Shown: positions 24,301 through 32,953, counted from the first letter of the stretch. The stretch: 34,404 nt of DNA from CAZRVH01 sp964624905 (GCA_964624905.1 CAZUYK010000013.1:1-34404); one strand, 5' to 3'. The notes: a model not told the origin generated them from the letters alone. Program-made: numbers and translations.

Positions 24301-27300
24301 CCACGATGATCGTCTTGCTGCATACAGCCCCGAACGACTCCACACCGTTCTGCAGCATCTGATAACTGTACGTATAATTTCCCGGCGTGGACGGTGCCTT
24401 GCCGGAAATATTCAGGGTCGCGCTCTGCCCGGGGGCGATGGACGCCGTAGGCCATCCGGCCCAGGAGGCGCCCGCATTCGTCAATCCCCATGACGCGTAG
24501 TTGGCGATCCCCGCGTAGTAGCTGTTTCCCGTCCACGTCTTCGTACCGTTGTTTGCGACGGTGGCGGTGGCGGTGAAGCTCTGGCCGGGCGACAATCTGT
24601 CCGGGATGGTGTTGCTGATGCAGGTCGCGTTGTTGCAATCGCCCATAAAGGACAAGTCGTCCATGGTGACGCCGACTGTCAAGTTATCCCGAAGCACGAT
24701 CTTGGCGATGCTTCCAATCGTAAATTGCACCTTCATCTGAGCGGCGACCTGGTCATAGGTCAAGCCATACACAGAATTATAATTAGCGTATCCTATCGTT
24801 TGATCGCCATACAACGCCTTCGTCTCCAGCACCTTGCCCGCAGCATCGTAACTGGTGGCGGTTCCCGGATTCGCAGGCGCGTTGCTTCCGCGGACATTGC
24901 TGATGGTGCGCGCATAGAAAGACACGCTCGAGCCGGACACAGTTTTGGGCGTTCCGTTGGGTGTGACGAATTCGATGATGAGGGTGGGGGCAGGGCTGGA
25001 TGGCGGGACTAAGTTGTATGTGGCAAGCGCCACTCCGTTTATAGGATTGCTCTTGTTGGAAGGACTGAAAACACCGAAAGGACTACCGCTATAACTGACG
25101 ACCGCCTTCGGATCGGAAGTAGACGCAGTGCCCTTGCGATCCGTGGAAAACCGCACGCCCTGTGCCTGGTATTGCGTCGTCACGCTCGTGTACGAACCGG
25201 CGTTGCTGAAATTCAAGGCGGAAACCGGACATTGCCCCACGGATGTGAGGACCATCGCCACGCTGTCCTGCACATCACGGTTCGTAGCCCCCACGCTGGT
25301 ACACTGGATGCCGATGGTTTGCGTGGACGCAGGCGTGTACTGCTGGGAACCGCTCGTCGCGATAGCCTTGTTCGGACCCCAAGGCGCAGGCGCGGTTCCG
25401 GTATCGCAGGAAACGACCCCCCTCGATGTCCAGGTAATGGTAACCGGCGTGTTGGGAGCGACGCTGATGGTGCCGTCCTGGCCGTTGACCTTGATGTCGA
25501 CGAACGAGGGATCGCAATTCTGGGGCAGTTCGCAAATGAATCCCGTGTTATCCCCCTCGCCATCGGAACATCGGAAGTCATTCCATTTACCTGTTTGGGG
25601 ATGGTTCTTGTAGTTCATCTCCACGCAATCCTCATTGAAATATCCATCATCGGGATTTCCCGTATACCAGTTGGTGTAAGAAGGCGTTGTGCCATCAACC
25701 CACTTGAACGTGCCTTCCGCAGCGCTGTCGGACAATCCGATCCAGACATCGTGGCGACCCGTTCCCACCAACCCTTCGTACACGGCAGTCTGTTCGCCGG
25801 CGTTGTTGATGGAAACAAGATCGCCGCCGATGGACTGGCAATGGGCGCGCGCACTGTCCCAGCTTCCCGCGGCAGTGTCGTAGCGCAGGTATGTCTTGCT
25901 GCTGTACGCCAGGAATCCTGCCGGACAACCCTTCGGACCGCAGTAGGCGGGATCCGTTTGGGTACATTGTGCAGCGGAAGAAGAGGTAGAAGAGGTAGAC
26001 GCGGCGCAACTCGGCTGCACCGCTGCTATCGCCGCGATTTCGGAAGCGGACAGCACTCCGTTATACAGGCGCACGTCGTCCATGGTTCCTTTGAAATACC
26101 CCCATAGAAGGGAAAGATTATTCCTGGAGGCTGTGCCAATGGTGAAATTGCCGGGAATGTTGGCAACGCTTCGATTGATTACTTTCGTGGCATTCAAAAT
26201 GCCGTTGATGTACAGCTTCTCCGTTTGCCCGTCGGTCGTCAGCGCGATGTGGTAAAAGGTTCCTGGATTGACCGGAGTGGAATTGGCCCCGTCCCCGCCG
26301 AAGCCCCACATACCGGAAGATCCAGTGGTGGAAAAGTATCCCACCCCCCCTCCTTCCGTACTGATCAAAACCGGCGTGTTGTTCTGGTTGCCAGCAGGAT
26401 CTATTCCGCCGCCACCATCCTCCTTCTTCGCCCATGCGGTGAATGTCAAAGCGTTCTGCGTCATTTGATTGCCGATAGGCCCGAGATTGATGTAATCATT
26501 GCCGTCGAACTGCATGCAGCCATTCAACGGGGTGGCGCCGGCAACCGTGCCGTTGTTTCCCTTGCCCGAACTGTCCGGGGCCGTGGTCGTTGTCGCCGCG
26601 TCGAAATTCCAACGGCCAACGAGCACCGGAGCGGGGCACGCATTCAACGTTTTGCCGAACAAACAAAGATCGCTGGAACACGTACCGCCTGAAACGACGC
26701 AGATCCTGCTCTGAAACACGTACTCCGCGGGCGGCTTGTCCACGGAACCTTCCGAACCGTTCACCGTCGTGTTGCAGTGCATGTCGATCGGCAGGCCGGT
26801 GCCCGCATGCCCCAGCATCAGGTCGACCGGGGCCGTCGCATTTTTCTCCCAAAGACAGATCGCCTGAAGGGGGGCGGAAGCCGGGATCTGGGTTTTTAAG
26901 ACGTATCCTGCACCGGGATTCGCGCAACTCGTCAGCACCGCGTCTTTCGCTTGATCCGAATGCCTTCTCCACAGCACCGCGTTCGTGACACACTGGGCGG
27001 ATGCATTGCTCACAAGGCAGACGTTATTATTCATCGTCCATCCTTCACCAGCGGGAGCGGGGCCGGATTGTCCGTATCCGAGACCCGTAGTGGTGAGCTG
27101 GTACTCGTATCCTCCGTACATGCATTGTGCAGCGGAAGACGTCGCCGCGGACGACGCGGAACTACAGGAAAGATTCAACGTATATTGGAGATTGTCGATG
27201 GCCACGCCTCCCGCGGGATAGTTGCTCACGAGTTCGATGCGCGCGACGTTTCCCGTGGAGAACTGAACGGTCGTGGAAGCGGGCGCGCTTTTCTGTTCCA

Positions 27301-27871
27301 GCAAAACCCCGGCTGCATCAAAGCTTTTCAGGTTCACGGTGCCTGCCTGGCTGTACACCCACATGCTGATGCTGGAACCCAACGCGGTCGCCGCGGCGCC
27401 GCTCGATGGATTCACGAACGCAATCGTGGTGGTCAGCGCAGGCAACTCCGTCGGCGTTCCGGTGGAAGTGCCTGACTGCATGATGGTGGAAAGCAGCGTT
27501 CCCCCCGGAGAAGTGGGCGCCGTGGCTCCGGCAGCTTTCGGCGGAAGACCGGCCGCGACATAGACCCAACGCGCCACCACGGGGTCCACACTGATTCTCA
27601 CGCCCGCCGACTGGTAACTCGGAGGATTGGAATACGGGAGTGGAGCGTAATGCGGAGGATTGTTGTTTGTGCCATATCGGGGGAACGATTCCATCGTCGC
27701 TGGTACCAAGCTCGGGCTTCCCTCGGAGAATGTCAGCGTCGTCGACAGGCTTGAGCAGGACAAGGTCGGTACCACTTGCCCCGTTAACAGGCCCGCCTGC
27801 TTGAGCCCGGACGTAGCGACACCCGTAAGCAGCAGCAAGCCGACGATGACGCGCGTCGAGCGGTTACGCAT
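21284..27871 (-). CDS. giant multidomain exported protein with laminin-G, C-type lectin and ConA-like domains (2195 aa)
   Basis: Signal anchor (about 7-25), then a beta-sandwich module (about 35-230; again near 880-1080 and 1200-1375) with QSAGV.F and YDAAGKVL motifs. A LamG-like domain at about 415-612 has WNFD, FDGNDYINLG, FYHIALTTDG and GTMDDVRLYNGVLSA. A C-type lectin domain at about 650-780 has VWIGLSD, NPDDG, EDCVEM, GKWNDFRC and FICEL. An NBR1-like Ig domain (about 1084-1195) has VANNGTKTW. Two tandem ConA-like domains (about 1378-1588 and 1590-1808) share DAFHTY, YFDG.KVLSDI and TMDV.Y..F. An Asp-rich motif (DGKDNDGDGKIDY) and two C-terminal DUF4215 repeats follow. No PVGDTGPE tail. 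A sugar-binding surface adhesin is the best reading. Confidence 0.85.
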   Translation of the reverse strand: MRNRSTRVIVGLLLLTGVATSGLKQAGLLTGQVVPTLSCSSLSTTLTFSEGSPSLVPATMESFPRYGTNNNPPHYAPLPYSNPPSYQSAGVRISVDPVVARWVYVAAGLPPKAAGATAPTSPGGTLLSTIMQSGTSTGTPTELPALTTTIAFVNPSSGAAATALGSSISMWVYSQAGTVNLKSFDAAGVLLEQKSAPASTTVQFSTGNVARIELVSNYPAGGVAIDNLQYTLNLSCSSASSAATSSAAQCMYGGYEYQLTTTGLGYGQSGPAPAGEGWTMNNNVCLVSNASAQCVTNAVLWRRHSDQAKDAVLTSCANPGAGYVLKTQIPASAPLQAICLWEKNATAPVDLMLGHAGTGLPIDMHCNTTVNGSEGSVDKPPAEYVFQSRICVVSGGTCSSDLCLFGKTLNACPAPVLVGRWNFDAATTTTAPDSSGKGNNGTVAGATPLNGCMQFDGNDYINLGPIGNQMTQNALTFTAWAKKEDGGGGIDPAGNQNNTPVLISTEGGGVGYFSTTGSSGMWGFGGDGANSTPVNPGTFYHIALTTDGQTEKLYINGILNATKVINRSVANIPGNFTIGTASRNNLSLLWGYFKGTMDDVRLYNGVLSASEIAAIAAVQPSCAASTSSTSSSAAQCTQTDPAYCGPKGCPAGFLAYSSKTYLRYDTAAGSWDSARAHCQSIGGDLVSINNAGEQTAVYEGLVGTGRHDVWIGLSDSAAEGTFKWVDGTTPSYTNWYTGNPDDGYFNEDCVEMNYKNHPQTGKWNDFRCSDGEGDNTGFICELPQNCDPSFVDIKVNGQDGTISVAPNTPVTITWTSRGVVSCDTGTAPAPWGPNKAIATSGSQQYTPASTQTIGIQCTSVGATNRDVQDSVAMVLTSVGQCPVSALNFSNAGSYTSVTTQYQAQGVRFSTDRKGTASTSDPKAVVSYSGSPFGVFSPSNKSNPINGVALATYNLVPPSSPAPTLIIEFVTPNGTPKTVSGSSVSFYARTISNVRGSNAPANPGTATSYDAAGKVLETKALYGDQTIGYANYNSVYGLTYDQVAAQMKVQFTIGSIAKIVLRDNLTVGVTMDDLSFMGDCNNATCISNTIPDRLSPGQSFTATATVANNGTKTWTGNSYYAGIANYASWGLTNAGASWAGWPTASIAPGQSATLNISGKAPSTPGNYTYSYQMLQNGVESFGAVCSKTIIVEEAVCSSSQRSVSLASQSPGTTISPSQFQSAGIKFSGSPNATLTIQNYSAIPPNGMGSSNFPSAFLYVNAAGQTITIQAVDPVTGQPIETEPGSFQVNARPLGNFNTATLPNAGIEIKAYDLAGNLVATATKEANLGFGNVVPSATQKISKITIVGMAARNTYETNSPGFAIASVQYSTYCPLELSCKAGEFDASKGTFVSQGWIAASEPVGSITPVTTDGVPAMRIVDNSSTTNVAMHLPIPASALEDKDWFIEMRAKVWESNLIGNVGMNTFMVIPNNRKIGLYISKNRFGPIGLDVAGSDMAYVQSAFRNTTDAFHTYTIQHKKNASGISDDSINVYFDGVKVLSDILVSSINNTASASNGNLVVGQLTSGSLATMDVAYIKFSNDASPCIQYASTATPSCGVSEFYASDGTFEQQGWTSVADSDANTNLTGPVTENGVSYVRLADQSTATGMRTSDTRITDAMLSDRDWTLEMKSRTVLSDPNGYVLGMNMLLATPSNVSTSLFIEPSKFGLQAATPNAYTWGPSVSRNTSDAFHTYVIKNKKNAAGASDDAIDVYFDGTKVLSDIPRSQLYVYTAGTGVQGISFGIGSSPGKGTMDVSYVRFKNDEATCPADPFKKVAPQCSDGKDNDGDGKIDYATETEVLVKTWGPVSVSPGGASVVAATGLQAGQFIKPTIATGGALCENIVRGNSNGYYVAGVFTDDAGTYIQALPPNAPASRSIPFVSDPAWPLDIFKVPNGATQLKVFMPTGITYTGTCTLSGKVFEMQRSSNWPGDPECTSASDDSESGLTCTDSDGGNKPLVKGFVNATGGSVATAADSCNANGTLQEYFCDASNTIQSAITACDTGSSCVDGACKASSSSSSTATILNPSRTGFGGVAFEGGDIIYMPLQNGDLNSYHGNVLSYGPVCKPGVCGDGTLTSDEQCDDGNTRGGDGCSAKCIWEPYGAQASNSSSSSSQSSARCGDRIIASPEKCDDGNQRGGDGCSAFCQVETGWQCTPRLP

Positions 27872-27903
27872 GTGCCTGCAGAAAAGAAAATGTAATCATT
27901 GGA

Positions 27904-30372
27904 TTAAATGCATGAGCAGGTGATGGGGTCCCAAAGTTTATCAATATCCTTTCCAATGCATTCAGGAGGCCTGACGCATGTCGACGTACTGATTTTCACC
28001 GGAATTGAAATCGAACAGACATTATGCGGGTATGAACTAATGGAGTTGTACAGTGTATAATCACAACTAAACGAGAATGTCTGCGCCGTCGTGCTGGTGA
28101 CCGTGAATGACCCTGCGTTTCGATGGCGGGCATCGCTTCCTGGGGGGAATAGGCTTGTCCCTGCTCCGTTTTTTAATTCGCACGTAATTCCATTCGTCGT
28201 GTACCCAGGGGGGACATCGATCACGACTGAGCAGTTATGACTGACAGTCGCCGATCCTCCGCTGGGCATGGTGATGGAGCCGTCTGCATTAACCGTGACA
28301 TTCGCACCCGTGATACCAAACGTACCTCCGTTTCCAAGAGTAACCGAAGCGGCCGAGGATGCGGCGGAAGATTTGGAGGAGGTAGCCGCGAACTCGCACA
28401 AGTAATACGGCGTTTGATATGCGGGATCGTCGCAACCGACGTCGTGCCACTTACCCGTGGTGGTATGGTTGAAGAAAGTGCAATCATTTGCCGCTACGCC
28501 GTTATCAATACCCACACCGTTCGGCTGACCGCCCTCCCAGTTCGTGTAGGAGAACGGCGATCCGTTCGTCCACTTGTATTCGCCTTCCGTCACCCTGTCA
28601 TTCAAACCGATCCACACGTTGGTTTTGTAATCCGCTGCGGCGATGGCAGCCTCGACGTCTGCCTGAGACAAGATAGACGCGAGATGTCCGCCTTTGGATA
28701 CACACGATGCCTCCGCATCCATCCACGAGAGATTCGAGGTAGCGGTAAACAGCCGATATCTTCCGGTGGTACTACCTGAACTGGTTACCGGCTTCGTTGC
28801 CGTGCCGATTTCATAGACCGTCCAGGAGAGCTTATCGTTATACGCGCCCTTCGTATCGTACCGAAGCGCTTTGCCGTGATATGTCTTGCCGTTGTAGTAC
28901 GGAGCGAAGTAGACGAACTGCCCGTCGAACGCGGCGCCGATATACCCCTTGGCATCCGCATCGATGCCACTTGCAGAGACGTTGAACACTGCCCAGGATG
29001 AAGCGGTCGTGAACGACTGCTTGGTGTTGTATCGCAGCACTTCGCCGTGCGGGCCGGAACTATTGATGTACGGCGAAAAATAAATATATGTTCCGTCAAA
29101 AACGCCGCCATGGTACCCGCGAGCGTTGCTGCCGACTCCGTTCGCAGAAGGATCGAAGGTCGTCCAGGACGTTGCGGATGCGAAGGGGGCACGCGTGTCA
29201 TAGCGGAGGACATCGCCGTGCATATTCGAGGAGCCCGCGGGCTTGCCAGTCACCTGGCCGGTCAAGACACTCGCTGTCGTCGGCACGGAAGGAACCTGGG
29301 CCTGCAGACAATCCTGCGGACAGAACAGGGCCTTGCAGACCTGGCTCTGTGCACCCGGCATGCAATCCACGGCGGCTCCTGTTTCGTTGCTATCGCAGAT
29401 GCCATTGCCGCAGCTATTGCCACTGGGGCTCGCGGACGGAGCGGCAGAAGAAGCGCCCGCTGTCGGCTGGCCACTAGGGATGAAATACACATACCGGCCG
29501 TCATAAATCGCACCGGCATACCCCTTCTTGGTGGATGCGGCAGATTTGGGATTAAATAATTCCCAGGAAGATGCCGAGTCAAACGGCTTGGAGACGTTGT
29601 AACGCAGGACGTTATTGTGTCCGCCAGATGCATTCACATGCGGTACGAAATACACGTAGTTGCCATCGAACACCGCGCCGTTGAATCCCTTTGCAGCTGC
29701 GCCGAGTCCACTTGCGGAAGGATCGAACAACTCCCATGACGTCACGGCAGTCATGTTCTTCGTCGTGTCGTAGCGCATCACGGCGCCGCTGGGACCGGAC
29801 GCATTTTCATTCGGTGCGAAATAAATGTACCGCCCGTCGAAGGCCCCTCCCGAGAATCCCCTGGCAGCCGCGCTGAGTCCGTTGCTGGAAGGATCGAACA
29901 CGCCCCACGAGGGCTGCGAGTTCAAAGCACCGCGAGTATCGTATCGCCATACGACCCCATGCGGCCCATTATCGTTCTTGTAAGGAACAAAGTAGAGATA
30001 ATGGTCGCGATCAAAAACCGACCCGACAAAACCTTCGGCAATATTAGGCTGATGAGAAATCCACTTCTCGTACCTCTTGAATTCGGCAGAACACTGATTT
30101 GCCTCGCACGGCCACGAACCAGATGGACACTTACAAGCGGCGGCGCAACTGGTTTGCAAGCCGAGAAATGCACAGGGACTTTCGCCCTGCACACGCTCGT
30201 GCACGACTTGCAACTGACACTGACTATCCGGCGTACATGAATAACAGTTATAAAATACCGCGCCCTGCAAAGTACGGGTCGGGGACAATCTTTCGTCATA
30301 CGCCACCAGCGCCAAGAGGACGCTCAAGAGCGACAACGTTGCAATCCGACCGGTCGTTCGGGAGAGCGACAT
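27904..30372 (-). CDS. exported six-repeat propeller-like protein with C-type lectin domain (822 aa)
   Basis: Signal anchor (about 8-25), Cys-rich section (about 40-95), then six repeats of about 57 residues (about 108-525) built on the pattern A[RK]G[FY].G..FDG.Y.YF.P..N..G.HG.VLRYDT....SW..FD. Repeat 4 is split by about 80 residues containing CGNGICDSNE and Cys pairs. A C-type lectin domain (about 537-663) has VWIGLND, TNWEGGQPNG, NDCTFF, GKWHDVGC and YYLCEF. The C-terminal beta domain has no sorting-like tail. TAGAAT lies 10 nt before the ATG, so the mRNA may have almost no leader. First gene of the surface cluster. Confidence 0.85.
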   Translation of the reverse strand: MSLSRTTGRIATLSLLSVLLALVAYDERLSPTRTLQGAVFYNCYSCTPDSQCQLQVVHERVQGESPCAFLGLQTSCAAACKCPSGSWPCEANQCSAEFKRYEKWISHQPNIAEGFVGSVFDRDHYLYFVPYKNDNGPHGVVWRYDTRGALNSQPSWGVFDPSSNGLSAAARGFSGGAFDGRYIYFAPNENASGPSGAVMRYDTTKNMTAVTSWELFDPSASGLGAAAKGFNGAVFDGNYVYFVPHVNASGGHNNVLRYNVSKPFDSASSWELFNPKSAASTKKGYAGAIYDGRYVYFIPSGQPTAGASSAAPSASPSGNSCGNGICDSNETGAAVDCMPGAQSQVCKALFCPQDCLQAQVPSVPTTASVLTGQVTGKPAGSSNMHGDVLRYDTRAPFASATSWTTFDPSANGVGSNARGYHGGVFDGTYIYFSPYINSSGPHGEVLRYNTKQSFTTASSWAVFNVSASGIDADAKGYIGAAFDGQFVYFAPYYNGKTYHGKALRYDTKGAYNDKLSWTVYEIGTATKPVTSSGSTTGRYRLFTATSNLSWMDAEASCVSKGGHLASILSQADVEAAIAAADYKTNVWIGLNDRVTEGEYKWTNGSPFSYTNWEGGQPNGVGIDNGVAANDCTFFNHTTTGKWHDVGCDDPAYQTPYYLCEFAATSSKSSAASSAASVTLGNGGTFGITGANVTVNADGSITMPSGGSATVSHNCSVVIDVPPGYTTNGITCELKNGAGTSLFPPGSDARHRNAGSFTVTSTTAQTFSFSCDYTLYNSISSYPHNVCSISIPVKISTSTCVRPPECIGKDIDKLWDPITCSCI
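28790..30060 (-). repeat. six 57-residue coding repeats (propeller-like)
   Basis: Protein-level repeat inside the 822-residue gene; each unit carries FDG[RNTQ][YF][VI]YF.P and [LM]RYDT. Six blades fit a closed propeller; one blade is interrupted by a Cys-rich insert. Confidence 0.75.
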
Positions 30373-30429
30373 ATCGGCAAAAATTCTACCATCGCGATAG
30401 TCCGGAAGCTATGTTTCTTCGCTTTCCGC

Positions 30430-31824
30430 TCAGAAGGAGAGCACTTCTTCTGGACTCGGAATCGAGACTGTTATCTTATGATGCATCAGACGCTGCGCGA
30501 AGGGCTCCATCTGCTCCTGTTCGCCGTGGACCAAGATGACGTTCTTCAACCCAGGCACCCCCAACACAGCGCGGTCCAGATCATCCATGTCCGCGTGGCC
30601 GGAATAGGCATCGATGTACTCCACGCGGGCGTTTTTCTTATGCATTTCATCGAAGATCTTCACCTCCGTGACCGCGGGGTCGATGATGCGTGCGCCGAGC
30701 GTATCTTTCGCCATGAAACCGACGGCAAGCACTGTATTCTTATCGTTTTCGATCTCGTTTTTCAGATGGTGGCGGATGCGTCCGGCCTCGCACATTCCGG
30801 ATCCCGCCATGATCACCATGGGGCCCGGGCTGCCGTTAAGCGCCTTGCTCTCGTCCGCGCTTTCCGTGTAGCGCACGAGGGAAAAATGGAATGGATTATG
30901 TGCGCGCGAGAGGAAATCATTGAACATCTCCATGTCGTAGCATTCGGGGTGCTTCATGAACACCTCCGTGACCTTGGATGCGAGCGGTGAGTCGATGACG
31001 ATGGGGATGGCGGGGATTTCCTTCGCGTCCCACAGAAGGTGCAGGTCGTATACGAGCTGCTGCGTACGCTCCAAGGAAAAGGCCGGGATTAGTACTTTCC
31101 CTCCCCTTTTCGCTGTTTCGACGATAATGTCCTTGAAGCGGTGTTTTGCATCCGACACGTCGCCATGCTTGCGGTTGCCGTAGGTGCTCTCGCAAATCAA
31201 AATTTCCAGCTCGGGAAGCGCGACCGGATCCCGGATGATGGGAAGCGTGGAGCGCCCCAAGTCACCCGTGAAACCCACGTGTCTCTTCTTTCCGTTTTCC
31301 GTGATTTCCATAATGACCATCGCGGCGCCCAACACGTGTCCGGCCTCGATGAACATCGCCTTCACCCCGTCGGTCACCGCGAACCATTCGTTATAGTTCT
31401 TTCCTTGGAACAACTCCATGCACGCCTCGGAATCTTTCTGCGTGTAGAGTGGCCCCTCGCAGGCCATCATGGATTGATGCAGGTGCTTGCAGAAAAACTC
31501 CTCGTCTTTCTCCTGGATGTATCCCCCGTCGGCAAGCATTACTTCGCTCAGATCCTTCGTCGCGTACGTGCAATGCACGGGCCCGCGGTAGCCCTTTTTC
31601 CACAGTAACGGCACGCGCCCCACGTGATCCATATGTGCGTGACTGAGGATCATCGCGTCGATGTCCTTCGAAGGATCGAATGTGAAAGTCGCGTTCTTCA
31701 CGGCCGTTTCTTTTCTCTTCCCCTGGAATAGTCCGCAGTCGAGCAGGATGCGCTTTCCGTTCACTTGGATCTCGTGGCAGCTGCCGGTCACCTCCAAAGC
31801 CGCACCATGGGGAATGATGTTCAT
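30430..31824 (-). CDS. MBL-fold / beta-CASP RNA-processing nuclease
   Basis: A 464-residue cytoplasmic protein of the metallo-beta-lactamase beta-CASP family (COG1236-type; relatives include CPSF73 and bacterial RNA nucleases). The zinc-binding motif is SHAHMDH (His62, His64, Asp66, His67). Further family motifs are DCGLFQG, EAGHVLGAAMV, GFTGDLGR, the beta-CASP segments LIPAFSLERTQQL and GSGMCEAGRIRHHL, and a final SGHADMDDL. Start at ATG 31824, not the in-frame ATG at 31842, because a promoter (TTGATC, 16 nt, TACAGT) ends 6 nt before 31824 and the upstream ATG overlaps the -10 box. Likely function is endo- or exonucleolytic RNA processing; the substrate is not evident. Confidence 0.9.
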   Translation of the reverse strand: MNIIPHGAALEVTGSCHEIQVNGKRILLDCGLFQGKRKETAVKNATFTFDPSKDIDAMILSHAHMDHVGRVPLLWKKGYRGPVHCTYATKDLSEVMLADGGYIQEKDEEFFCKHLHQSMMACEGPLYTQKDSEACMELFQGKNYNEWFAVTDGVKAMFIEAGHVLGAAMVIMEITENGKKRHVGFTGDLGRSTLPIIRDPVALPELEILICESTYGNRKHGDVSDAKHRFKDIIVETAKRGGKVLIPAFSLERTQQLVYDLHLLWDAKEIPAIPIVIDSPLASKVTEVFMKHPECYDMEMFNDFLSRAHNPFHFSLVRYTESADESKALNGSPGPMVIMAGSGMCEAGRIRHHLKNEIENDKNTVLAVGFMAKDTLGARIIDPAVTEVKIFDEMHKKNARVEYIDAYSGHADMDDLDRAVLGVPGLKNVILVHGEQEQMEPFAQRLMHHKITVSIPSPEEVLSF

Positions 31825-31830
31825 GAAAAC

Positions 31831-31858
31831 ACTGTACCTCATATGAGTCCGCGATCAA
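31831..31858 (-). promoter_or_regulatory. promoter of the MBL nuclease gene, leaderless
   Basis: TTGATC (31853-31858) and TACAGT (31831-31836) are 16 nt apart, and the ATG is 6 nt past the -10 box, so transcription should begin at or next to the start codon. Confidence 0.6.
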
Positions 31859-31867
31859 ACGCCATGC

Positions 31868-32233
31868 TTATCGTTCTGCTGCTCCATCCCGGATCCCGGC
31901 CGTGTTTCGAGACGCACTCCCCGGCAGCACCACGCTCGAGACATCGCCCGGCATCACGACATCGTTCCGGTTTTCGATATCCGCAAGAAGGCGCTGGTAT
32001 GCCTGGATGCGCTCCTGATAAGCGTCGCTGGCCTGTTGGGTGAGCGCATTGGATCCGATGAACTGCATGACCCGCTCCACGCGGGCATGGATACCCGTGA
32101 TGATCTGTTGGCGCACATGTTCAAAGCGCGCTTCGTCCTGCCCCGCTTCTTCCAATGCCTTCACCAACAACTCCGGCTTCAGACCGCCCTGGGCGATCTC
32201 GGACAGGACCGTTCGTTTGGGAGCGGCTGCCAT
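31868..32233 (-). CDS. hypothetical helical protein (121 aa)
   Basis: I do not recognise this protein. It has no signal peptide or membrane helix. Residues 1-95 look mainly helical, with a charged heptad-like pattern (LVKALEEAGQDEARFEHVRQ, then YQERIQAYQRLLADIENR); the last 25 residues look disordered. It starts 9 nt after the rluB stop. The -10-like TATAAT at 32242-32247 overlaps that stop codon and lies 8 nt before the ATG, so it may have its own leaderless transcript as well as read-through from rluB. It is followed by the MBL nuclease gene 43 nt on, so a shared role in RNA processing is possible but unproven. Confidence 0.7.
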   Translation of the reverse strand: MAAAPKRTVLSEIAQGGLKPELLVKALEEAGQDEARFEHVRQQIITGIHARVERVMQFIGSNALTQQASDAYQERIQAYQRLLADIENRNDVVMPGDVSSVVLPGSASRNTAGIRDGAAER

Positions 32234-32241
32234 AGCAGCTT

Positions 32242-32247
32242 ATTATA
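32242..32247 (-). promoter_or_regulatory. -10 box of the 121-residue gene
   Basis: Perfect TATAAT, 8 nt before the ATG and overlapping the rluB stop. The matching -35 is weak (TTGCGC, 18 nt away). Confidence 0.4.
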
Positions 32248-32953
32248 AGCCGATCGCCTTCATGAGCGCAATGCGTTCGTCTTTCGTTAGGGGACGGCAC
32301 TTCTCGGGCCTCAACGCATCATCGGTGATATTCATGATGCGGATGCGCTTCAGTTTCACGACCTCGGACCCCACGCGCTCGGCCATGCGGCGGATCTGGC
32401 GGTTGCGGCCTTCGGTGAGCGTGATGCGGAACATGTTCGGACCCGTTTTAAGGATGGTCGCGGGTTTCGTTTTCGATCCGTCCAGCGAGATCCCCTTGCG
32501 AAGCTTATCGAGTGCGCCCTCGGTAATCGGTTCCTTGGTGGTGACCTCGTATTCTTTCTCGTGATCGAACTGCGGATGCGTGAGGCGGAATGCCAGGACG
32601 CCATCGTTGGTCATCAGGAGGAGGCCTTCTGAATCCTTGTCGAGGCGCCCGACCGGGACGATCTTTCCCTGCAGGTCCTTCGGCAGCAGGTCGCGAACGG
32701 TTTTCTGCGTGGGAGAGGAGGCGTTGGTGGTCACGATGCCCACCGGCTTGTAGACGAGGTAATAGAGCATGTCCGCGCGCTCCTGGAGCACCTGGCCATC
32801 CACCTCGATCGTATCGACCTCGGGATCCGCTTTCTGTCCCAGTTCCGCCACCTTCCCGTTCACCTTCACCAAACCGGCGAGGATGTATTCCTCCGCCTTG
32901 CGGCGGGAAGCGATGCCACGGGCCGACAGGATCTTCTGGAGACGCTCTTGCAT
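32243..32953 (-). CDS. RsuA/RluB-family rRNA pseudouridine synthase
   Basis: A 236-residue enzyme that isomerises uridine to pseudouridine in rRNA. Residues 1-48 form an S4 RNA-binding domain (RLQKILSARGIASRRKAEEYI). The catalytic domain carries VGRLDKDSEGLLLMTNDG with the catalytic Asp105, the YKPVGIVTT strand and the motif RNRQIRRMAERVG near the C-terminus. Length is usual for the family. Whether it targets 16S (RsuA) or 23S (RluB/RluE) cannot be told from the sequence. TACCAT lies 6 nt before the ATG with no Shine-Dalgarno site, again suggesting a leaderless mRNA. It follows the terminator at 32977-33006, so it begins a new transcript. Confidence 0.92.
   Translation of the reverse strand: MQERLQKILSARGIASRRKAEEYILAGLVKVNGKVAELGQKADPEVDTIEVDGQVLQERADMLYYLVYKPVGIVTTNASSPTQKTVRDLLPKDLQGKIVPVGRLDKDSEGLLLMTNDGVLAFRLTHPQFDHEKEYEVTTKEPITEGALDKLRKGISLDGSKTKPATILKTGPNMFRITLTEGRNRQIRRMAERVGSEVVKLKRIRIMNITDDALRPEKCRPLTKDERIALMKAIGL

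Noticed and set aside
18600..30372. Classic LPXTG sortase substrates
   Set aside because: No LPXTG in the six surface proteins and no sortase gene in the window; the TGPE motif is described instead as a separate signal.
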